Assembly (NCBI GenBank): GCA_937895785.1
Contig: CALBKW010000133.1
Coordinates: 1-5,345 of the forward strand
Direction: 5' to 3'
Source of the DNA: an uncultured Candidatus Melainabacteria bacterium
GTDB taxonomy: Bacteria; Cyanobacteriota; Vampirovibrionia; Gastranaerophilales; Gastranaerophilaceae
Length of the DNA: 5,345 nucleotides
The notes under the pieces are model-generated. The model worked only from the letters and a program-made list of their open reading frames with translations, ran no database searches and was not told the origin of the DNA. A program made the position numbers and the translations under genes. This document shows, piece by piece, positions 1 through 4,816 of the stretch (positions are counted from its first letter, which is position 1; each line of letters starts with the position of its first letter).

Positions 1-771
1 TGGTTAATGGCAATTCTGGCTGATTTTATTCAAGTGGGTCCGTTGGTTGCAACTGCGCCATTGATGCCTAAATTAGATAAACTTAATCCGACAAAATATT
101 TCAAAAATATTATGTCTGTAAAAACTATGTTTGAATTGGTTAAAAACATCTTAAAAGTATTGATTTTGGGCTTTATTGGTTGGTCAGTTTATTCGGCTCA
201 TTTAACAGATATTTTGAGGTTAGCATCAATTGATAACAATTTTGCTGTAATGATGGAATTTGGTAAATTGATTGTAGAATTTATTTTTAAAGCTTGTCTT
301 GCCTTTTTAATCATATCAGCGGCCGATTATGGTATGACAAAATGGAAATTTTTAAAAGACCAAAAGATGTCATTTAAAGAAATTAAAGATGAATATAAGA
401 ATACTGAAGGTGATCCGAATGTAAAGGCTGCACTTCGTCAACGCCGTATGCAAATGTTACAAAAAGGCATGATGGATGCAGTTCCTGAATCAGATTTTGT
501 TGTTAGAAATCCAATTCACGTAGCTTGTGCATTAAAATATGACCAAAAAGAGATGGAATGTCCTGTTCTAACGGCAAAAGGAACAGAGATGATTGCCCGA
601 AAAATTATTGCGATTGCTGAAGAACATAATATTCCAGTCATAGATAATCCTCCAGTTGCTAGAGCTTTGTATCGTATTGTTGACGTTAATCAGTACATTC
701 CGCCTGAATTATACAAAGCTATTGCAGAAATTTTAATTTTTGTGTATAATCTAAAGAAAAAGCCAAATTAA
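1..771 (+). CDS. flhB: FlhB/SctU-family flagellar or type III export switch protein, 5'-truncated
   Basis: Inner-membrane export-gate component that switches substrate class in flagellar or non-flagellar type III secretion. The frame is open to the left edge (Trp-Leu precede the Met at 7), and FlhB proteins are usually about 350-380 aa, so roughly the first 100 residues, with the first membrane helices, lie outside. Numbering from the Met at 7: residues 21-50 hold the family pattern LDKLNP...FKNI.S...ELVKNILK. Membrane helices lie at about 46-63 and 88-108. The cytoplasmic linker has KEIKDEYKNTEGDPNVKA (124-141). The autocleavage loop is at 168-171. The C-terminal domain has NPPVARALY (214-222) and IPPELYKAIAE (231-241). 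The NPP...ARALY ending is closer to flagellar FlhB than to YscU, so flhB is preferred, but SctU cannot be excluded without the neighbours. The loop reads NPIH where the family has NPTH. A FliA-like sigma gene follows 32 bp downstream. Confidence 0.85.
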   Translation, partial: WLMAILADFIQVGPLVATAPLMPKLDKLNPTKYFKNIMSVKTMFELVKNILKVLILGFIGWSVYSAHLTDILRLASIDNNFAVMMEFGKLIVEFIFKACLAFLIISAADYGMTKWKFLKDQKMSFKEIKDEYKNTEGDPNVKAALRQRRMQMLQKGMMDAVPESDFVVRNPIHVACALKYDQKEMECPVLTAKGTEMIARKIIAIAEEHNIPVIDNPPVARALYRIVDVNQYIPPELYKAIAEILIFVYNLKKKPN

Positions 772-803
772 TTTGTAAATGTTGGTTTTAAAAACTAGTT
801 AAA

Positions 804-1478
804 ATGACGCATATGCAAGATAATACAAAGTTAAAAGAGTACATAGACATTGTTCAAAAAGTTGCTAAAGTAGAGCATCGTCGTATTCCTGCGCACATGG
901 TTGAATACGAAGAGCTTGTTAGCATTGGTATCATTGCTGTTCAATCTATGATTAAAGACAAAACAGACGAAGAAATGGAACGTTATAACTCCGCTTATAT
1001 CGGTACTGCTGTACGTTGGGCAATTAGAAATGAGTTAAGAAATCGTTACAAATGGTACTCACTAAAACATAAAAAAGAAGAAGGTGAAGCTGAAGAAGCT
1101 ACAGAAACTAATGATGACGGTATTGAGGTAACTCCGTCAAAAGTTAGAGAAGCTGTTTACGAAACTATCTTGTCAATTGATAGTTTGGCAATGGCAAATT
1201 CAGATAACGATTCTCCATTTGATTTTGTAAAAGATACAAAAGCTATGCCTGATGAAGCCGCTGAAATCGGTGAAATGAGTCGTATGATTAAAGAAGCAAT
1301 TGCAACTCTTCCTCAAAAAGATAGAACAATTGTTGAATATCGTTTTTATAGAAACATGCAAGTAAAAGAGATTGCAAGACAAGTAGGTTTGTCTTCATCT
1401 CGTATCACACGTATTGTTCAAGCTTCTTTGAATACTGTTAGAGAGTACTTAGAAGCTCACGACCAACACGATTTTTAA
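804..1478 (+). CDS. RNA polymerase sigma factor, sigma-70 family, FliA/WhiG-like
   Basis: Alternative sigma factor that would direct RNA polymerase to a specific promoter set. Region 2 spans about residues 13-86: IPAHMVEYEELVSIGIIAVQSMI (28-50) resembles the FliA segment LPAHVDLDDLIS.G, and 63-85 (SAYIGTAVRWAIRNELRNRYKWY) matches the -10-reading helix, with the typical NELR/DELR. A charged linker (about 90-107, rich in Glu) follows, then a weak region-3-like stretch ending in SIDSLA. Region 4 (165-216) is clear: IATLPQKDRTIVEYRFY, then a helix-turn-helix at VKEIARQVGLSSSRITRIV (187-205). At 224 aa it is close to FliA length. The start at 804 has no visible Shine-Dalgarno; the Met at 813 is an alternative. 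It lies 32 bp after the flhB-like gene with no obvious terminator or promoter between, so co-transcription is likely. By context it may control flagellar or secretion genes; sporulation or general stress roles are less likely. Confidence 0.85.
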   Translation: MTHMQDNTKLKEYIDIVQKVAKVEHRRIPAHMVEYEELVSIGIIAVQSMIKDKTDEEMERYNSAYIGTAVRWAIRNELRNRYKWYSLKHKKEEGEAEEATETNDDGIEVTPSKVREAVYETILSIDSLAMANSDNDSPFDFVKDTKAMPDEAAEIGEMSRMIKEAIATLPQKDRTIVEYRFYRNMQVKEIARQVGLSSSRITRIVQASLNTVREYLEAHDQHDF

Positions 1479-1482
1479 TTCT

Positions 1483-2187
1483 TTATATTATGTCGCCAGT
1501 TAAAAATTCTTGACCTTCAACGATAATTGCTCCGTTGTCTGTAATCTTTTCTGCGATACCTTTAATGGTTGTTGAAAAGTTCTTTATTGTAACTTCTTTT
1601 CCAATAAAGTTTGCATAGCTTTCATATTCAGATTTGATTGAAATAAAGCCGTGCTCTAAAAAATTGTCGTAGCCATCAAAGAAATTTTTGCAAAATTTAT
1701 TTAAAAATACATTTTTATCGACTGATTTTTTGATTTCTAAATTGAGAGCTGTAACGATTTTATCTATTTGACTAAAGTCCTCTTCTTTCGCATTAAGATT
1801 TAATCCAACGCCAATAATTAAGCCTTTTAATTTACCTTCGCTCATTACGCTTTCAGCAAGAATACCAGAAATTTTCTTGCCATTAATTAAAATGTCATTT
1901 GGCCATTTTATTTGTGGATTTATGCTGTATTCTTTAAATGTTTCGGCAAGTTTTAGCGCTGTATATTGTGTTAAATTTGAATATACAGGTTTTAAATCTT
2001 TGCTAGGTTTTAAAACAAATGATAAAAATAAGTTTTCATCACCTAAATCTACCCAAACTCTGTTAAAACGTCCTCTGCCACCAGTTTGGTGTGAGGTGTA
2101 GATTACAGTTTTGTCCTTAATATTTTTAATATGTTCTTTTGCGTATGTATTTGTTGAGTTTACTTCGTTTAAGTGCTTTTTTATCAT
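1483..2187 (-). CDS. birA: Biotin--[acetyl-CoA-carboxylase] ligase, monofunctional (no DNA-binding domain)
   Basis: Cytoplasmic enzyme that activates biotin with ATP to biotinyl-5'-AMP and transfers it to the lysine of biotin carboxyl carrier protein, feeding fatty acid synthesis. Motifs in order: STN at 11-13, the nucleotide/biotin loop QTGGRGRFNRVW (34-45), KWPND (94-98), KKISGILAE (104-112) with Lys105 in the place of the catalytic Lys183 of E. coli BirA, and GVGLN (126-130). A C-terminal SH3-like domain runs from about 195 (GKEVTIKN...) to GDII. The 234-aa length and immediate start at the catalytic domain show that the N-terminal winged helix of bifunctional BirA is absent, so this protein should not itself repress biotin genes. 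The ATG at 2187 has no clear Shine-Dalgarno. The gene is convergent with the sigma gene and divergent from the atp operon, so it is probably transcribed alone at its 5' end. Confidence 0.93.
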   Translation of the reverse strand: MIKKHLNEVNSTNTYAKEHIKNIKDKTVIYTSHQTGGRGRFNRVWVDLGDENLFLSFVLKPSKDLKPVYSNLTQYTALKLAETFKEYSINPQIKWPNDILINGKKISGILAESVMSEGKLKGLIIGVGLNLNAKEEDFSQIDKIVTALNLEIKKSVDKNVFLNKFCKNFFDGYDNFLEHGFISIKSEYESYANFIGKEVTIKNFSTTIKGIAEKITDNGAIIVEGQEFLTGDII

Positions 2188-2188
2188 A

Positions 2189-2203
2189 GTTATAATTTAT
2201 AAC
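2189..2203. repeat. Perfect AT-rich palindrome next to the birA start (possible operator)
   Basis: The arms GTTATAA (2189-2195) and TTATAAC (2197-2203) are perfect inverted copies around a single T. The site ends one base before the birA ATG on the minus strand, and on that strand contains -10-like hexamers (TATAAA). It could be an operator overlapping the birA promoter, or only an AT-rich coincidence. No regulator can be named: the BirA here has no DNA-binding domain. Confidence 0.35.
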
Positions 2204-2236
2204 AAATATGAAAAATTTGCGATTTTTTTTTACTCG

Positions 2237-2264
2237 TTGTACAATTAATGTAATTAGATATAAG
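2237..2264 (+). promoter_or_regulatory. Candidate promoter of the atp operon
   Basis: TTGTAC (2237-2242) as a weak -35 (three of six consensus bases) and TATAAG (2259-2264) as a good -10 (five of six), separated by 16 bp. Transcription would begin near 2271, about 14 bases before the atpB ATG. This is the only intergenic stretch ahead of the operon, so a promoter is expected here, but the exact boxes are an inference; TTTACT at 2229-2234 is an alternative -35. Confidence 0.4.
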
Positions 2265-2284
2265 AATAAACATGAAAGTTTGAT

Positions 2285-2968
2285 ATGAGTGAAGGACATT
2301 GGATAGCAAATATAGGGAATATGTCGTTTAACATGGATACAATCGTAACCATGTGGGTTGCAATGGCTGCAATTTTAATCTTTGCTTTTGTTGCTACTCG
2401 TAAATTATCAGTTATCCCCACAAAGTTGCAAGCATTTTGCGAAACCCTGATGGGATTTTTCTGGGGACAAGTTGACCAAATGATTGGTGCAGAAGGTAGA
2501 AAGCATGTTCCAATTGTAGCTTCATTGTTCTTATTTATTGTTGTTGCAAACTTGATGGGACAAATTCCAATGAGAATAATTCACTTGCAATCAGGTGAAT
2601 TAGCATCTCCAACAAACGATATTAATATGACAGCAGCGATGGCGGTAATCGTTTTGATTTACTATTTAGCTGTTGGTATTAAGAAAAAAGGTGTACATTT
2701 CTTTTATCACGGACTTAGTTTCCCAGGTATAGTAATGTTCTTAATTGATATTTTGGATATGATTACAAGACCGTTCAGCTTAGCTCTTCGTCTATTTTGT
2801 AACATATTCGTTGGTGAAGTTCTAGTTGGTGTAATGTTAGGTATTTTTGCATACTTCTTACCATTACCAATTATGTTCTTTGAAGTATTTGTAGCTTTCG
2901 TTCAAGCATTGGTGTTTATGATGTTAACAATAGCGTATGTATCAATGGCTGTTAATGAAGAAGAATAA
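2285..2968 (+). CDS. atpB: F1Fo ATP synthase subunit a
   Basis: Membrane stator subunit that forms the ion half-channels against the c-ring. The 227-aa protein is very hydrophobic with five or six helices (for example about 18-38, 75-93, 115-131). The N-terminus GHWIANIGNMSFNMDTIVTMW and the IPTKLQAF.E segment resemble cyanobacterial subunit a. Conserved features: NLMGQIP (89-95), the NDIN.T motif (111-116), HGLSFPG (142-148), and RPFSLALRLF (162-171) with the essential arginine at Arg169 (Arg210 in E. coli). Glu178, Glu200 (at the position of E. coli His245) and Gln207 (Gln252) are in place. The end SMAVNEEE matches the usual C-terminus. Oddity: Cys172 replaces the Gly of the usual RLFGN. 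It is the first gene of the operon; no atpI precedes it, unlike many cyanobacterial clusters. The ribosome-binding site is weak (GAAAG at 2274-2278). Confidence 0.96.
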   Translation: MSEGHWIANIGNMSFNMDTIVTMWVAMAAILIFAFVATRKLSVIPTKLQAFCETLMGFFWGQVDQMIGAEGRKHVPIVASLFLFIVVANLMGQIPMRIIHLQSGELASPTNDINMTAAMAVIVLIYYLAVGIKKKGVHFFYHGLSFPGIVMFLIDILDMITRPFSLALRLFCNIFVGEVLVGVMLGIFAYFLPLPIMFFEVFVAFVQALVFMMLTIAYVSMAVNEEE

Positions 2969-2987
2969 TATAAGAAATTAATTAAAT

Positions 2988-2994
2988 AAAGGAG
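2988..2994 (+). promoter_or_regulatory. Strong Shine-Dalgarno of atpE
   Basis: AAAGGAG lies 6 bases before the atpE ATG and is the best Shine-Dalgarno match in the window. This fits the need for many c subunits per enzyme. Confidence 0.8.
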
Positions 2995-3000
2995 AAAAAA

Positions 3001-3243
3001 ATGGCAGACGTTAAAACAATTTCAGACTTAGCTCAATTAGGTGCAGGTGTTGCAATCGGTTTTGGTGCAGTTGGTGCAGGTCTTGGTATCGGTATCGCAA
3101 CTAAAGGTTTATTAGAAAGCATTTCAAGACAACCTGAAATCGCTGGTAAAGCAGTTGGTTTCTTCCTAATGGGTGCAGCTTTATCAGAAGCTTGTGCGTT
3201 GTATGCATTATTCATCGCAATGAAATTAGTAGGTCTTGTTTAA
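3001..3243 (+). CDS. atpE: F1Fo ATP synthase subunit c
   Basis: Proteolipid that assembles into the rotating membrane ring and carries the translocated ion. The 80-aa hairpin has helix 1 at about 10-36, with the glycine-rich packing pattern GAGLGIG (25-31), the polar loop SRQPE (42-46) that contacts gamma/epsilon, and helix 2 at about 50-77. The ion-binding carboxylate is Glu63 in ALSEACALYAL. The residues that accompany it in Na+-type rings are missing: Ile30 stands where Ilyobacter has Gln32, and Ala64 where it has Ser66. The ring is therefore predicted to be proton-driven. The gene follows atpB by 32 bp and has the strongest Shine-Dalgarno of the operon. Confidence 0.97.
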   Translation: MADVKTISDLAQLGAGVAIGFGAVGAGLGIGIATKGLLESISRQPEIAGKAVGFFLMGAALSEACALYALFIAMKLVGLV

Positions 3244-3267
3244 TTTATAAATTAGGCATTTAGCTTT

Positions 3268-3287
3268 AAGGATAGATTATGGAATTT
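3268..3287 (+). promoter_or_regulatory. Ribosome-binding module of the b' gene (shared with b and alpha)
   Basis: AAGGA (3268-3272) lies 6 bases before the ATG at 3279. The whole block to base 3287 matches 3742-3760 in front of the b gene except for one extra G, and its AGGATA-A-TTATGG core recurs at 4807-4820 before atpA. Confidence 0.6.
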
Positions 3288-3749
3288 AATGCAACATTTT
3301 TGGTATCAGCAATAAGTTTTGTTATATTCACAATTTTGATGAATATGATATTCTATAAACCGCTACAAAGAATTGTCGAAAAAAGACAAAGATTTCTTGA
3401 TTATAACTATTACTTGGCAAAAAGTAATGCCGAAAAATCAGAAGCTTTGTTAAAAGACAGAGATGAAAAATTGGACGGTGCTTTTGTTAGTGCTAAAAAT
3501 ATGATTAATTCAAAATCTGATGAGGCTAACGCTCAAAAAGATGAACAAACAGCTAAAGCAAGAAAAGAATCTCAAAAACATCTTGATAAAAGCAGATTGT
3601 ATTTTAAGAATGCTACAAATTCTGCAAATGAAGAGTTAAAAGGTCAAGTTGTTGTTTTAGCTCAAGCAATTTCAGACAAGTTTTTAGTAAATCATGACAA
3701 AATCGAAAATGTTGATAATGATTTAATAAACAAATATATGCAAGGATAA
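3279..3749 (+). CDS. atpF': F1Fo ATP synthase subunit b' (second b-type stalk subunit)
   Basis: Outer-stalk subunit that pairs with b to hold the F1 head against rotation. The 156-aa protein has one N-terminal membrane helix (about 5-25) followed by IFYKPLQRIVEKRQ (24-37), the classic proline-bearing turn of b-type subunits. The start pattern F-N-A-T-F...N-x-I-F-Y-K-P-L closely resembles cyanobacterial b' (the gene named atpG in cyanobacteria). The rest is a long, highly charged helix, suited to a coiled coil, ending with VVLAQAISDKFL (124-135), also typical of b'. It sits between c and b as in cyanobacteria and chloroplast-type operons. Two bases separate its stop from the b start. Confidence 0.9.
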   Translation: MEFNATFLVSAISFVIFTILMNMIFYKPLQRIVEKRQRFLDYNYYLAKSNAEKSEALLKDRDEKLDGAFVSAKNMINSKSDEANAQKDEQTAKARKESQKHLDKSRLYFKNATNSANEELKGQVVVLAQAISDKFLVNHDKIENVDNDLINKYMQG

Positions 3750-3760
3750 TTATGGAATTT
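3742..3760 (+). promoter_or_regulatory. Ribosome-binding module of atpF, overlapping the end of the b' gene
   Basis: AAGGA (3742-3746) is formed by the last sense codons of the b' gene and sits 5 bases before the ATG at 3752. It is the one-base-shorter copy of the module at 3268-3287, including the first codons ATGGAATTT. Confidence 0.6.
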
Positions 3761-4249
3761 TGGAACTTAATTGTACAATCAAATACTTTCAATTTCTTAA
3801 TCTTTATAGGGCTATTTGCCTTATTGTTTAAGAAAATTAATTTTGGTGCAATGATGGATAGCTTGCAAGCAAAAGTTATGCTTTTGATTGAAGATGCTAA
3901 AAAAGCAAAAGATGAGTCAATTACTGAGTTAAAGAAAACTCAAGAAATTTCATCAAAAGTTCCAACTGAGGTTAGAAATATCCTAGATAATGCAGAAGTT
4001 ACAGCAGATAGATTAGGTAAAAGGATTCTTGAAGAAGCTGAAAAACAAGTTAATTCAATTTATAAAACAACTGACAGCGTTGTTGAATCAGAGGGTCAAA
4101 AAATTATAGCTTCACTTTCTAAAAAAACTGCATTGGCTTCTTTAGAGCTTGCAAAAAATCATATTAAACAAACTTTAAAAGAAAAACCTCAATATCATGT
4201 GAAATTTATTGAAGACAGTATTAATGAATTAGATAGGTTTAACGTATAA
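3752..4249 (+). CDS. atpF: F1Fo ATP synthase subunit b
   Basis: Outer-stalk subunit, partner of b'. The 165-aa protein has one membrane helix (about 12-26) followed by a long charged helical region. The pattern SNTFNFLIFIGLFALLFKK (10-28) resembles the ETN-x-INL-x-x-x-x-G start of cyanobacterial and chloroplast b, which also lacks the K-P turn of b'; the missing proline is therefore a class trait and not a defect. The C-terminal part (about 110-165: alternating charged and small residues, SLELAKNHIKQTLKEKPQYH) is the usual delta-binding end. The stop codon overlaps the atpH start by one base (TAATG), suggesting translational coupling and matched amounts. Confidence 0.9.
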   Translation: MEFWNLIVQSNTFNFLIFIGLFALLFKKINFGAMMDSLQAKVMLLIEDAKKAKDESITELKKTQEISSKVPTEVRNILDNAEVTADRLGKRILEEAEKQVNSIYKTTDSVVESEGQKIIASLSKKTALASLELAKNHIKQTLKEKPQYHVKFIEDSINELDRFNV

Positions 4250-4800
4250 TGGCAAACGATAAAAACATTTTAATAGCAGAAAGATACGCTCAATCACTAA
4301 TTGATTTAGGCAAAAATAATGATTTGTCTTATGTGTCAATAGCTTCTGATTTGGCTTCAATTCAGCTTATCTTAAAACGTTCTCATGACTTATACGATGC
4401 TCTTACAAACCCTCTTGTAAGCATTGAAGATAAGTTTGAAATTGTCGATGCTGTATTCAGCAAAGATGTTGATGTGTTAATTAAAAACTTCTTGAAAATT
4501 TTAGTAGAAAGAAACAGATTTGATTTAGTTTATGACATAATCGTAGTGTTTAACAAACTTTTAGATGATGTTAACAATGTAGCAAGAGTTGAAGTTATTT
4601 CTGCTGTTAGCTTAAATGAAAATGAAATGAACATTATTCATGAAAAATTGTCTGAAAAAATCAAAGACAAACAAATTTCTGTAAAATATTCAGTAGATGA
4701 ATCAATTATTGCAGGGTTAATTTTTAAACTAGGTGATGATGTACTTGATACATCAGTTTCTCACCGTTTAGAAGAATTACAAAAGTCAATTATAAAATAA
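4249..4800 (+). CDS. atpH: F1Fo ATP synthase subunit delta
   Basis: Soluble delta (OSCP-type) subunit that links the b/b' stalk to the top of the alpha3beta3 head. Of normal length at 183 aa. Signatures: ERYAQSLIDL (11-20) of the alpha-binding N-terminal bundle, the NPLVSIEDKFEIV segment (54-66), NFLKILVERNRFDLV (80-94), and the conserved C-terminal block IIAGLIFKLGDDVLDTSVSHRLEEL (153-177), with Ala-Gly where many members have Gly-Gly. The ATG overlaps the atpF stop by one base and has only a weak AGG 11 bases upstream, so it probably depends on ribosomes finishing atpF. A 16-bp gap leads to atpA. Confidence 0.95.
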   Translation: MANDKNILIAERYAQSLIDLGKNNDLSYVSIASDLASIQLILKRSHDLYDALTNPLVSIEDKFEIVDAVFSKDVDVLIKNFLKILVERNRFDLVYDIIVVFNKLLDDVNNVARVEVISAVSLNENEMNIIHEKLSEKIKDKQISVKYSVDESIIAGLIFKLGDDVLDTSVSHRLEELQKSIIK

Positions 4801-4803
4801 TAA

Positions 4804-4810
4804 AAGAGGA
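4804..4810 (+). promoter_or_regulatory. Shine-Dalgarno setting the atpA start
   Basis: AAGAGGA ends 6 bases before the ATG at 4817. It supports that codon as the start, as does the match of the first residues to alpha subunits. Confidence 0.7.
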
Positions 4811-4816
4811 TAAATT

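Noticed and set aside
7..9. ATG at 7 as the true start of the flhB-like gene
   Set aside because: The frame continues to the left edge, and the protein begins in the middle of the family alignment, so this Met is internal.
322..329. GCCGATTA, resembling a sigma-28 -10 element
   Set aside because: It is inside the flhB-like coding region and has no TAAA-type -35 at the right distance.
785..800. Short palindromes (GTTTT-A-AAAAC and AACTAGTT) between the flhB-like and sigma genes
   Set aside because: The arms are short, and no promoter hexamers or T-run accompany them; the gap is too small to argue for a separate regulatory unit.
1200..1382. Open frame of 60 codons on the minus strand
   Set aside because: It lies wholly inside the sigma factor gene, opposite its region 4, and its product has no recognisable domain; the plus-strand frame explains the sequence.
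1471..1507. Inverted repeat ATTTTTAA / TTAAAAAT spanning the convergent gene ends, considered as a bidirectional terminator
   Set aside because: The 8-bp stem is only A-T, the loop is 21 bases, and no T-run follows in either direction, so it would not be a stable intrinsic terminator. Termination between these genes remains unexplained.
1877..2101. Open frame of 74 codons on the plus strand
   Set aside because: It is antisense to the catalytic core of birA, whose motifs explain the conservation; no ribosome-binding site or domain is visible.
3033..3215. Open frame of 60 codons on the minus strand
   Set aside because: It is the reverse of the glycine- and alanine-rich atpE gene, which gives Pro/Ala-rich shadow sequence.
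3241..3254. 14-bp palindrome at the atpE stop codon, considered as an RNA processing or attenuation site
   Set aside because: It is made only of A and T, and would form at most a 5-bp A-U stem; this is expected by chance in such DNA.
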